Assembly: GCA_023663265.1 (NCBI GenBank)
Contig: JAMPHV010000006.1
Location: 1-63,418, forward strand
Direction: 5' to 3'
Origin: Bacteroides sp.
Lineage (GTDB): Bacteria > Bacillota > Clostridia > Oscillospirales > Ruminococcaceae
Length of the DNA: 63,418 bases
Shown here: piece after piece, positions 17,585 through 25,803 of the stretch
Layout: each line of letters begins with the position of its first letter
Numbering within the stretch: the first letter of the stretch is position 1
Notes under the pieces: model-generated
Told to the model about the DNA's origin: nothing
Seen by the model: only the letters and a program-made list of their open reading frames with translations
The model's database searches: none
Position numbers and translations under genes: made by a program

Positions 17585-18429
17585 TATATTTCTTTTAAAA
17601 TACCCTTTATATGTGAAACGGCAAAGGCTATATTCTCTCCTGTGGTCCCCTCGAAAACAAGCCTTGCGTCGGGGCATACCTTTTTTATCTCCGAAAGTAT
17701 TCTCGTATAATCAAAGATGCCCTTTCCCACGCCGCACTGTCCGAGAGAGCCGTCCTCGGCGATAACGCAGTCCTTAACATGGAATACGCATATCCTGCCG
17801 CCGAAGGCTTGAAGTCCCTCGGAAAGAATATCGTACATTTTGTCAACGTTCGACCTGTCCAAATAATTGTACAGATCAAATATGATCTTTATATTGTCCG
17901 CCCCTATGCTTTTAACTGCGCGGTCAAGGGTCCTTACGTCATAGCAGACGTGACCGAAGGCGCCCTCCATTCCCACATACGCTCCGTTATCCGCCGCGTA
18001 TCCGCACAGCTCGTAAAAGGTTTTTATCACTCTGTTCAGCGACGCCTCCGTGCGGTTTTCGGGGTGATATGTCCATTTGTCGCCGTTGCGGGAGCCTGTT
18101 TCCGAGCCTACGATATCGCAGCCGAAGAACCCGCACATTTTTAAATAGTCCTTAAATACCGCAACACCGTTTTTTATCTTAGTCTCGTCGGAGTGAACAG
18201 GGTTGAAGTACGCGCCTATCAGCGGCACCGTCTTTCCCTTTTCCCTAAAGACCTCGGAAAATTTTTCGGCGCGTTCCCTTGTGACCGAGCCCGGGGCGTA
18301 GGCTATCCCGTCCAGCGCCTTGTAGGCTACGAGCTGAACTCCCTCAAGTCCCAGCTCGTCAAGCCTGTCGGCAATATTTTCCTCGTTTCTGACACCCAGA
18401 TCGTGCGCGCGTATAAACAGCTTCATCAT
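17584..18429 (-). CDS. Sugar phosphate isomerase/epimerase-like TIM barrel protein
   Basis: The 281 residues match the xylose-isomerase-like TIM barrel family (AP endonuclease 2 superfamily). Visible metal-site candidates are the Glu in SETGSR, GMEGAFGH (near 153), the Asp in IIFDLYNYLD, the His in VFHVKD and the final Glu in RLVFEGTTGE. The reaction is not known; enzymes of this fold isomerise or epimerise keto-sugars. Its ATGATG start overlaps the kdgK stop, and kduI follows, so a step on a uronate or keto-sugar acid is likely. Confidence 0.75.
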   Translation of the reverse strand: MMKLFIRAHDLGVRNEENIADRLDELGLEGVQLVAYKALDGIAYAPGSVTRERAEKFSEVFREKGKTVPLIGAYFNPVHSDETKIKNGVAVFKDYLKMCGFFGCDIVGSETGSRNGDKWTYHPENRTEASLNRVIKTFYELCGYAADNGAYVGMEGAFGHVCYDVRTLDRAVKSIGADNIKIIFDLYNYLDRSNVDKMYDILSEGLQAFGGRICVFHVKDCVIAEDGSLGQCGVGKGIFDYTRILSEIKKVCPDARLVFEGTTGENIAFAVSHIKGILKEI

Positions 18430-19457
18430 CTCTGCACACGCCCCGAAGCGTCGCCGCCCGCCAGTGCCTCGACCTCGGCGCGGGTGACCAAATTGAAGTC
18501 GCCGGGTATTGTGTGCTTAAGCGCGGAAGCCGCAACCGCAAATTCAAGAGCGGATTTAAAATCCTTGCCGTCCGCCAGCCCGCAGATAAGTCCTCCCGCA
18601 AAGGAGTCTCCGCCGCCTACGCGGTCAACGATGGGATTGATGTTATACTTTCTCGAGTGATAAAACTCTCTTGTCTTTCCGTCCATAATGCACGCCGACC
18701 AATCGTTGTTGGAAGCGGAACGGCTTTCGCGAAGAGAAGAGATGATATACTTAAAGCCGAATTTATCCGCCATTTGATTAAATATATCAACGTAGCCGCT
18801 AAGCTCCAGCTCGCCCTTTGTGACATCGGTGGCGCCGGGCTTAAAGCCGAGGACCTTTTCCGCGTCCTCCTCGTTGCCGATACAAACGTCAACGTACTGC
18901 ATAAGATTTGTCATTACCCTCTGTGCCTTTTCGGAGGACCAAAGCTTTTTGCGGAAGTTAAGGTCAACGGAAACGGTAACGCCGTGCTTCTTCGCCGCCT
19001 TTAAGGCAACCTCCGTTACCTCCGCCGCCAGATCGGAAACAGCGGGAGTGATACCCGTAAAATGGAACCAGTCCGCATCCTTGAAAATATCGTCGAAATC
19101 GAAGTTGGAAGCGTCCGCGGTGGCAATAGAGGAATGAGCTCTGTCGTATACGACGTTGGAGGCTCTCATGGAAGCGCCCGTTTCGAGGAAATAGATCCCC
19201 AATCTTTCGCCGCACCTGGCAATATGCTTGGTATCAACTCCGTATTTTCTCAGCGCCGCTACCGCGCAAGCTCCAATGGGATTGTCGGGGACTGCGGTAA
19301 CAAATTCCGCATTGTGACCGTAGTTGGCGAGAGAGACAGCAACGTTGGCTTCGCCGCCGCCGTAGTTTATGTCAAATTCGTCCGCCTGGATAAATTTTTC
19401 GTTGTTGGGAGTGGATAATCTGAGCATTATTTCGCCCATGGTTACTATTTTTGCCAT
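18426..19457 (-). CDS. kdgK: 2-keto-3-deoxygluconate kinase
   Basis: KdgK phosphorylates KDG at O6 with ATP, where the saturated and unsaturated branches meet. The 343-residue PfkB-family protein has MGEIMLRL at the N-terminus, the family motif GGGEANVAVSLA (about 33-44) and the C-terminal DRVGGGDSFAGGLI with the catalytic Asp. Start ATG 19457 follows AAGGAG; an upstream in-frame ATG is inside the aldolase gene. It overlaps the next gene at ATGATG. Confidence 0.95.
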   Translation of the reverse strand: MAKIVTMGEIMLRLSTPNNEKFIQADEFDINYGGGEANVAVSLANYGHNAEFVTAVPDNPIGACAVAALRKYGVDTKHIARCGERLGIYFLETGASMRASNVVYDRAHSSIATADASNFDFDDIFKDADWFHFTGITPAVSDLAAEVTEVALKAAKKHGVTVSVDLNFRKKLWSSEKAQRVMTNLMQYVDVCIGNEEDAEKVLGFKPGATDVTKGELELSGYVDIFNQMADKFGFKYIISSLRESRSASNNDWSACIMDGKTREFYHSRKYNINPIVDRVGGGDSFAGGLICGLADGKDFKSALEFAVAASALKHTIPGDFNLVTRAEVEALAGGDASGRVQR

Positions 19458-19479
19458 GCTGTTATTATCTCCTTGTGTT

Positions 19480-20451
19480 TTACTTTTTTTCTGCAAGATG
19501 AACGGCAAATCCGCTGAATTCGTCCTTAAGATAAACCACGGTCATTCTGCCGTCCGCGTCGTACTTGGCGGAATCCATATCCGCCTCAACGCCCATGGAC
19601 TTAAGCTGATATACCGCTCTGCGAACGCTGTTGGTTGAAACGGCAATATGTCCCTTGGCTCCTCTGAACGGAGATTTCATACACTCGATAAAGCTGCCCG
19701 CAAACACGCTGCTGTTTCCGACCTTTTGACCCCAGCCGAACATCTTCTCGAACCTCTCGGAGGTAGCCTTGGCTTCCTCCTCGTTTTCGCAGTTTATACC
19801 CACATGGGCAACGGTAAAGTCCAACATTTTGTTGACCGCGGTGCGGCAAAGGGCGGTGATCTCGTCCCACTTGTCCGCCTTTATGAGCTTATCGGGAACT
19901 ATCCAGCTTCCGCCGCAGCAGATGACCTTTTTAAAGCCGAGATAGGTATTTAAATTGTTTTCGTTAACGCCGCCCGTGGGCATAAACTTCATATTGGCAT
20001 AGGGAGCGGAGACCGCCTTGATATAAGGAAGACCTCCCGCCTGCTCCGCGGGGAAGAATTTAACGAAGTCGAGACCCAGCTCCATGGCTTCCTCTATCTG
20101 GCTGCCGTTGGCAACACCGGGAGCAAAGGGTACCCCTTTATCCAAGCAGTGCTTTACGACTCTTGCGTTAAGACCCGGGGCTACGCAGAATTTTGCTCCC
20201 GCCGCAATCGCTCTGTCGCACTGCTCCGTTGTAAGCACGGTGCCCGCGCCTACCAGCATATCGGGGAACGCCTTGGTCATATCGGAAATAACCTTGTCCG
20301 CGCCCTCCGCGCGGAAGGTTACCTCCGCCGCGTTTATGCCGCCCGCGCGCAGAGCCTTGGCGAGCTCCACCGCCTTAGATGTATCCTCAAGCTTGATCAC
20401 GGGGATAATGCCCGTACATTCAAGCTGTTCCTGAAACGCTTTCATATCCAT
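19480..20451 (-). CDS. KDPG aldolase fused to a VOC-like domain
   Basis: The aldolase part (residues about 1-210) cleaves 2-keto-3-deoxy-6-phosphogluconate to pyruvate and glyceraldehyde 3-phosphate. The Schiff-base Lys lies in DFVKFFPAE, with GTVLT and PTGGVN also conserved. Ordinary Eda proteins end near residue 210; this one continues for about 110 residues with a glyoxalase/VOC-like fold (AHVGIN..., GHIAVSTNSVRRAV..., VYLKDEFSGFAVHL). The start ATG 20451 is chosen because AAAGGA is 12 bases upstream; codons before it cover that site. What the tail does is unknown. It is the second gene of the kduD operon. Confidence 0.9.
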   Translation of the reverse strand: MDMKAFQEQLECTGIIPVIKLEDTSKAVELAKALRAGGINAAEVTFRAEGADKVISDMTKAFPDMLVGAGTVLTTEQCDRAIAAGAKFCVAPGLNARVVKHCLDKGVPFAPGVANGSQIEEAMELGLDFVKFFPAEQAGGLPYIKAVSAPYANMKFMPTGGVNENNLNTYLGFKKVICCGGSWIVPDKLIKADKWDEITALCRTAVNKMLDFTVAHVGINCENEEEAKATSERFEKMFGWGQKVGNSSVFAGSFIECMKSPFRGAKGHIAVSTNSVRRAVYQLKSMGVEADMDSAKYDADGRMTVVYLKDEFSGFAVHLAEKK

Positions 20452-20478
20452 AAAAGTGACCATTCCTTTCAAAAAATG

Positions 20479-21234
20479 TTATCTGCCCAACCAGCCGCCG
20501 TCTACCGCGATAGTAAAGCCGTTTACGTAATCGCTTGCGGAGGAGGCGAGGAATACCGCCGCGCCCATAATGTCGTCGGGAGTGCCCCAGCGTCCCGCGG
20601 GAATACGGTCGAGGATAGCTTCGCTTCTGTCTGCGTCCGCGCGGAGAGCCTTGGTGTTATTGGTAGCCATATATCCGGGAGCAATGGCATTTACGTTGAT
20701 ACCGTGCTGCGCCCATTCGTTTGCCATGGTCATTGTGATACCCTTGACGGCGGACTTGCTGGCGGTGTAGCTGGGAACGCGAATACCGCCCTGATACGAC
20801 AGCATGCTGGCAACGGAAATGATCTTGCCGCCGCTGTTCTGCTTCATAAACTGCTTAGCCACAGCCTGGGAGAGGAAAAAGAGTGTGCGGAGATTTACGT
20901 TGATAACGGCGTCCCAGCTCTCTACGCTGAAATCAATGGTATCCTCCCGCTTGATAATGCCCGCGTTGTTTACGAGAATATCAATGTGACCGAAGGTGTC
21001 CAAAGCCTTTTTGATGATGCCGTCAATCGGATCGAGCGTGGAAAGGTCCGCCGTAATAAATTCAAAGTTTTCCTTTCCGAGCATTTCCTGCGTTGCCGTG
21101 CTGGGGACCACCGAAACGCCCAAAACCTTTGCGCCCGCTTCGACAAACGCCTTTGAAAAGCCCTGTCCAAGACCCGTGTCGCTGCCTGTTACGATCGCCA
21201 CTTTGCCGTTCAGACTGAATTTGTCCAGTATCAT
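20479..21234 (-). CDS. kduD: 2-keto-3-deoxygluconate (2,5-diketo-3-deoxygluconate) dehydrogenase
   Basis: KduD reduces 2,5-diketo-3-deoxygluconate to KDG with NAD(P)H. The 251-residue short-chain dehydrogenase has the cofactor motif TGSDTGLGQGF, NNAG near residue 92, the catalytic Ser in SVASMLSY and Tyr-x-x-x-Lys in YTASK. Start ATG 21234 follows GGAGG at eight bases. It heads the operon kduD-aldolase-kdgK-isomerase-kduI-ATPase-MATE-uxaB-uxaA-acetyltransferase-PIN pair-uxaC, which has a TATAAT box at 21310-21305. Confidence 0.95.
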   Translation of the reverse strand: MILDKFSLNGKVAIVTGSDTGLGQGFSKAFVEAGAKVLGVSVVPSTATQEMLGKENFEFITADLSTLDPIDGIIKKALDTFGHIDILVNNAGIIKREDTIDFSVESWDAVINVNLRTLFFLSQAVAKQFMKQNSGGKIISVASMLSYQGGIRVPSYTASKSAVKGITMTMANEWAQHGINVNAIAPGYMATNNTKALRADADRSEAILDRIPAGRWGTPDDIMGAAVFLASSASDYVNGFTIAVDGGWLGR

Positions 21235-21272
21235 ACCTTTTACCTCCGAAAAATAATTTATCATTTGATCAT

Positions 21273-21310
21273 ATGTGCTTTTCGGCACATTTCTTACCCT
21301 TAATATTATA
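21273..21310 (-). promoter_or_regulatory. Promoter -10 box and leader hairpin of the kduD operon
   Basis: On the minus strand a perfect TATAAT (21310-21305) is followed by the inverted repeat ATGTGC/GCACAT (21273-21278 and 21285-21290). No clear -35 box is seen, which would fit a promoter needing an activator. The repeat may be an operator or an mRNA hairpin. Confidence 0.4.
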
Positions 21311-21379
21311 TCCGACCGCCCGAAAAAGCGAGTGCAAAACCGCTTAACTTTATGGACAAAACGGATAAAATAAGCTCTT

Positions 21380-22372
21380 CTAAAATACTCCCGCAGCCCT
21401 GAATACCGCAACGTATATAAACAGCGTCGCCGTACTGAAAAGACTGGTCCAAACGACCAACTGTCCCGCCAATTCGTCGTCCGCGTTCATTTCCTTTGCC
21501 ATAATTGCGCTCGCCACTGCGACGGGAGTGCCGAAAAGCCCGATATACGCAGCATAGTGCTCCCCCGAAAGACCCGGTATGAAGAAATAAGCCGCCGACA
21601 AGGCTGCAACGGGCACCGCAACGGTGCGTACCAGCGTTCCGAAAACAATGTATCTGAGCTGTCTTTTTACGGCGGAAAACTCGAATTTGCCGCCCAAAAC
21701 CAAAAGCGCAAAGGGAGTGCATATCGATTTGAGATTTTCAAGGGTTTTATACAAAAAACCGATATCCTTAAGCCTAAATCCGAAGTCAAGGCTTACAAAC
21801 AGCTCCCGTACCCCCAAGGTCAGAAGTCCCAAAGCCGTTCCTATTATAAGCGGATTTTTTACAATACCGATAAGTATTTTTTTAACGTCGATCCTGCCCT
21901 TTTCGCTGCTGTTGTTGAATATCGTCAGCGTAATTACCGCCAGTATGTTAAAGGCAGGCACGCAGAAGGCAGACATAACTCCCGCCGCAGCAGCCCCCTT
22001 GTCCCCGAACAGGGCGGAGGCTAAGGGCAGCCCGATTATCGCGTAGTTTGAACGAAAGGCGGACTGTATCAGCGCGCCTCTTTTTCCGCCGTCTCTTGTG
22101 AACAGGCAAGTAACTGCCGAAGCGATCAGAAAAATTACGGCAACAGCGGCGATACCGTACAGTACAAAGCCGAAGCTTATCTCCTCAAAGCCTCCTATCC
22201 CGTAAATGTTGAAGTACAGCAGAGCGGGAATAAGCACCCTAAAGGTAAGCTTGTTCCCCGCGTCCAAAAAACTCGGCGTAAGCAAGCCTATTCTCTTCAG
22301 CAGGTAGCCCAGCGCTATCATAAGCACTATGGGCAAAACTGCGTTTGCCGCAAAAATAAACGCGTCCGTCAT
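21380..22372 (-). CDS. AEC family (auxin efflux carrier-like) transporter
   Basis: The 330-residue membrane protein has ten predicted helices in two groups of five, starting VLPIVLMIALGYLLKRIGLL. Bacterial AEC carriers move organic acids such as malate or malonate. It overlaps the GH4 gene start region by four bases (ATGA), so it belongs to the pectin operon. Movement of free galacturonate or a fermentation acid is possible; sequence alone does not decide. Confidence 0.85.
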   Translation of the reverse strand: MTDAFIFAANAVLPIVLMIALGYLLKRIGLLTPSFLDAGNKLTFRVLIPALLYFNIYGIGGFEEISFGFVLYGIAAVAVIFLIASAVTCLFTRDGGKRGALIQSAFRSNYAIIGLPLASALFGDKGAAAAGVMSAFCVPAFNILAVITLTIFNNSSEKGRIDVKKILIGIVKNPLIIGTALGLLTLGVRELFVSLDFGFRLKDIGFLYKTLENLKSICTPFALLVLGGKFEFSAVKRQLRYIVFGTLVRTVAVPVAALSAAYFFIPGLSGEHYAAYIGLFGTPVAVASAIMAKEMNADDELAGQLVVWTSLFSTATLFIYVAVFRAAGVF

Positions 22373-23772
22373 ATCTTAAGCTGCTCCGAGGCGTAATACG
22401 GCTCCAAATATTTTCTCGCAGCGTTTATCATGCTGTTCAACAGCTCCCTTGCGTTGTCAACGGAAAGATTTGAGCATAAGGGTTGGTTTATAAACGCCTC
22501 GAAGATCGCTTTTATGTCACGGTGCTTAATACCGTAATAGGTGTTTTCGATGTTTTGCGCATTGCGCAGTACAAGCGAATTAACGCTTGGCGGAAGTCTC
22601 TTGGCGGTTATCGGCTTAAGGCTGTTTTGAGAAAACAGGCAATTGGTCTCCACCACCGAGCCTAAAGGCATATCCGGCATCTGTCCGACGTTTACCGTGT
22701 TTGCGTTGGAAACGGTGGGCGGGATAAGCCCGAGCAGCGCTTTCATCAGCTCGACCACCTCTTCGTCGCTCTTTTTGACCTCTATTTCTTCCGCGCCCTC
22801 CGCGATCCGCATGGACTGATCTGTCCTGTTTACTCTGTCCTGCTTTCGGTAAGAAACGGAGGTAAGATGATAAAGCCATTTTTGAACGTCGTTTTTATCC
22901 TTGATATACCAGGAATTGTTCATAAATTCCACTAAATGCCTGTCGCCCGCCGCAGCCAAAATCCCGAACCGCTTGAACAGGTCCATTTTGACCTTGTTGC
23001 CGTATAAAAACGGATCGTCCTTAAAACCGTCGGGAGCGGTGCCGGGACGCTCGCAATATCCCGTTTCGTAATATTTGCCGATAAATTCGGGAAGTACGGC
23101 AAGCATATCCTGCCCCTTGAAATTCGCCTCGGTGATCCAAGTAAAATGATTTATCCCGCAGGCGTCGATAATAATATCCTTGCGTGAGGGACGGGGGACG
23201 CCCAAAACCTCCTTGGCGGCGCAGCACAGAAATTCCTGTGCATGAAAAACCTCATGGCAGCAGCCAAAAGCCTTTATTTCGGGAAAAACGTCATACAGCG
23301 TCTTGGTGCACGCCGTCATCGGGTTGGTAAGGTTTATCACCCAAGCCTTGGGGCAGTGCTCCTTGATCTCGCGCGCAAAGCCCTCGTAAATAGGCACCGT
23401 CCTCATGGCGCGAAGCACGCCGCCGGGACCTACGGTGTCGCCCACCGACTGGTATATCCCGTATTTTTCGGGAAGGTGAACGTCGCCCTCCATCTCGTCA
23501 AATGTGCCCGGCAGGATCGAGCAGGCGACAAAATCCGCGCCGTCCAACGCCTCCCCGATATTTTCATAGACCCTGTAGTCCCATTTTGAGACGGTGTTTT
23601 CGTTCTCGTTTATTCTTGCCCCGATTTTTTTGTTGAGCTCCGCGGCGGGTCGGTCGATATCGTACAATGCGATCTCGCCGCAAATATCCTCCGCCAGCGC
23701 CAGGTCCGTCATAAACACCCTTGCCCAAGCCTTTGAGCCGCCGCCCAAATAGGCGATCTTGATATTCTTCAT
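22369..23772 (-). CDS. GH4 alpha-galacturonidase (LplD-like)
   Basis: GH4 enzymes cut glycosides by an NAD+- and Mn2+-dependent redox route. The N-terminus has the Rossmann motif AYLGGGSKAW. The sequence CHEV at residues 172-175 is the published mark of the alpha-galacturonidase class, in place of the usual CHS or CHG. The enzyme would free galacturonate from short oligogalacturonides in the cytoplasm. Length 467, close to Bacillus LplD. It lies between GH105 and the AEC carrier. Confidence 0.93.
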   Translation of the reverse strand: MKNIKIAYLGGGSKAWARVFMTDLALAEDICGEIALYDIDRPAAELNKKIGARINENENTVSKWDYRVYENIGEALDGADFVACSILPGTFDEMEGDVHLPEKYGIYQSVGDTVGPGGVLRAMRTVPIYEGFAREIKEHCPKAWVINLTNPMTACTKTLYDVFPEIKAFGCCHEVFHAQEFLCCAAKEVLGVPRPSRKDIIIDACGINHFTWITEANFKGQDMLAVLPEFIGKYYETGYCERPGTAPDGFKDDPFLYGNKVKMDLFKRFGILAAAGDRHLVEFMNNSWYIKDKNDVQKWLYHLTSVSYRKQDRVNRTDQSMRIAEGAEEIEVKKSDEEVVELMKALLGLIPPTVSNANTVNVGQMPDMPLGSVVETNCLFSQNSLKPITAKRLPPSVNSLVLRNAQNIENTYYGIKHRDIKAIFEAFINQPLCSNLSVDNARELLNSMINAARKYLEPYYASEQLKI

Positions 23773-23811
23773 TTTAACCTCTTTAATTTACACGTGCTGC
23801 TAAACCGAGCT

Positions 23812-24942
23812 TTATACGGATAATCTCTTGACCTCGGTATAGCACAGCACAAAGGGCGCAACTCCCTTTGCGTCGTTTTCCACAACGGGCTCGGAAATAT
23901 AATACTCGTAGCTGCCGTCCCGTCGGCGGTTATCCTCGGGACCCAGCCCCGCCACAAGGCAGATGCCTCCCAAATTTAAGTCCCCGTCCCCGCTGACCGT
24001 CAGATATTTTTTGCATATCCCGTCAAAGGTTTTCTTGCCCGCCTCGGCATATCTTTTATCTATAACGCCCAATCTTGCGCCTTTCATCATGGCGTAGGCT
24101 ATCATGCTGCTGCCGCTGGTCTCAAGGTAATTCCCTTCTCTGCCGCCGCAGTCGATGACCTGATAGAACATTCCCGTTTCGGGGTCGGCATAGCCCGATA
24201 TCCCCTCGATCGCCTCATTGAATATCCCGCAAAGCTCTTTTTTTGCTCCCTCGTCGTCGATATACTCGATAATGTCCGCAAGCGCCACGCAAAACCAGCC
24301 CATGGCTCTGAGCCAAAAGTTTTTGGAGCAGCCCGTTTCCTTATCCGCCCAAAACGCGGCTTTCGAGCAGTCCATGCCGTGATAAAACAGCCTTTTGTTA
24401 TTATCGAACATATATTTGCGGACGTTTCCGAACTGTGACAGCGTATCGGAATAATCCTTACCGCCGAAGGTCTTTTGAAATCTTACATAAAACACCTGAG
24501 CCATATATAAGCCGTCAAGCCATATCTGATCGGGGTATATCTGCTTGTGCCAAAAGTTGTCGGTGTTGGTGCGGGGCTGATGCTTAAGCTGCTCCCGCAA
24601 AAGGAAGATCGCTTTTTTATATTTTTCCTTGCCTGTTTTTTCGTACAGATCAAATAATACCCTGCCCTCGTTTATATCGTCAAGGTTGTATTTTTCCATT
24701 GAGTAGCCCAAAATCGAGCCGTCCTCTTTTACGTAATAGTCGATAAAGCTCTCGGCAAAATCGAAATATTTCTTTTCTCCCGTTATTTCGCTTGCACAGA
24801 TGAGCGCGGTTATCATACAGCCGTCAATGTAGTTCCAATGCGGCTTTTTTCCCTGCCTTATGCTCTCGATGTTCCACAGGGGAGCGTCGGGCGAGGAGCC
24901 CGTTAAAAGCTTTTCGATATAGTTGTCTATGCGTTCGTACAT
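23812..24942 (-). CDS. GH105 unsaturated rhamnogalacturonyl hydrolase (YteR/YesR-like)
   Basis: The enzyme removes the terminal unsaturated galacturonate left by pectin or rhamnogalacturonan lyases, using hydration of the double bond. The 376-residue alpha6/alpha6 barrel has the catalytic Asp143 in DQIWLDGLYM, the same residue number as in Bacillus YteR. There is no signal peptide, so it works inside the cell. The product spontaneously becomes the KduI substrate, linking this gene to kduI and kduD. Confidence 0.93.
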   Translation of the reverse strand: MYERIDNYIEKLLTGSSPDAPLWNIESIRQGKKPHWNYIDGCMITALICASEITGEKKYFDFAESFIDYYVKEDGSILGYSMEKYNLDDINEGRVLFDLYEKTGKEKYKKAIFLLREQLKHQPRTNTDNFWHKQIYPDQIWLDGLYMAQVFYVRFQKTFGGKDYSDTLSQFGNVRKYMFDNNKRLFYHGMDCSKAAFWADKETGCSKNFWLRAMGWFCVALADIIEYIDDEGAKKELCGIFNEAIEGISGYADPETGMFYQVIDCGGREGNYLETSGSSMIAYAMMKGARLGVIDKRYAEAGKKTFDGICKKYLTVSGDGDLNLGGICLVAGLGPEDNRRRDGSYEYYISEPVVENDAKGVAPFVLCYTEVKRLSV

Positions 24943-24969
24943 ATTTCTTTCCCTCTTTTAAAATTAAAA

Positions 24970-25803
24970 TCAGTCCCACCAAAACACCCAAACATTGCTG
25001 TCCAGGGTCATCAAAACATAATCCTCTATTCCCGCGATCCAAAGAGACTCGCTTGAAAAAGCGCACTGCTCTTTTGCCGCCTTTACCGCCGTCTCTCTGT
25101 CCGTGATCGGTTCGTCCAAATAAAAATACAGCATATCGTAGGTTATCATGGCGGGCATCGCGCCGTATTCCTCATACCAATATTCGCACATGGAGATCAT
25201 CTCGTCTGTCGGCGGACATTCGTTCCAACCGCAAAAGGGCAGCCATGCGAATATTTCAAAGGGTCTGCTTGTGGGTACCTTGACCAAATACAGCTCCCCG
25301 CCGTACCAATCCGCCGAGGGCAGACCTCTGTCCCCAAAGCCGCCGTACTCGAAAAGCAGCATATCCACCTTTCCCATGTCCACCGTCAGCTCGCCGCCGA
25401 AATATTCCTCCAGCTCGGAGTAATATTTGTCGAACAGCTCCCTGCCGTCCGCCCGTTCCGCGTTCAGCGCTTCCTCGATATAGCTTTCCCGTCCCTTTTC
25501 CTCAAAGTCGGCGTTTATTTTCCGCTCCAGCACCTCTTCAAGAAAAACCAAAACGGGAACGTACCCTTTTTCCTTTCCCTCTGCCACGGCGTCAAGATAC
25601 AGACTTGTGACCGCCTCTTCCGAGGCTTGGTCCTTTATTCGGCATGCTTCGCATTCAAAAACCTTTGTTTCCTCCCCGAGCATGATCTCGGGGTGCCTTG
25701 ACGTATACTCGTCAAGCAGGTCGAAGGCTTTATATTGACAGCCCGTCGTCATGATCAGCCCCGCGGCAAGCAGCACGCCCGCAGCCGTTCTTGTTTTTCT
25801 CAT
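24970..25803 (-). CDS. DUF4253 lipoprotein
   Basis: A lipoprotein signal peptide is clear (positive start, hydrophobic core, lipobox MTTGC with Cys at about residue 22). The C-terminal half carries the DUF4253 pattern: PFEIFAWLPFCGWNECPPTDEM would be its centre, followed by YWYEEYGAMPAMITYDML. The function of DUF4253 is unknown. The gene overlaps GH28 by four bases, so it is translated with the pectin enzymes. Most DUF4253 proteins I know of lack a lipid anchor, so this exposed form in a pectin operon is odd. Confidence 0.8.
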   Translation of the reverse strand: MRKTRTAAGVLLAAGLIMTTGCQYKAFDLLDEYTSRHPEIMLGEETKVFECEACRIKDQASEEAVTSLYLDAVAEGKEKGYVPVLVFLEEVLERKINADFEEKGRESYIEEALNAERADGRELFDKYYSELEEYFGGELTVDMGKVDMLLFEYGGFGDRGLPSADWYGGELYLVKVPTSRPFEIFAWLPFCGWNECPPTDEMISMCEYWYEEYGAMPAMITYDMLYFYLDEPITDRETAVKAAKEQCAFSSESLWIAGIEDYVLMTLDSNVWVFWWD

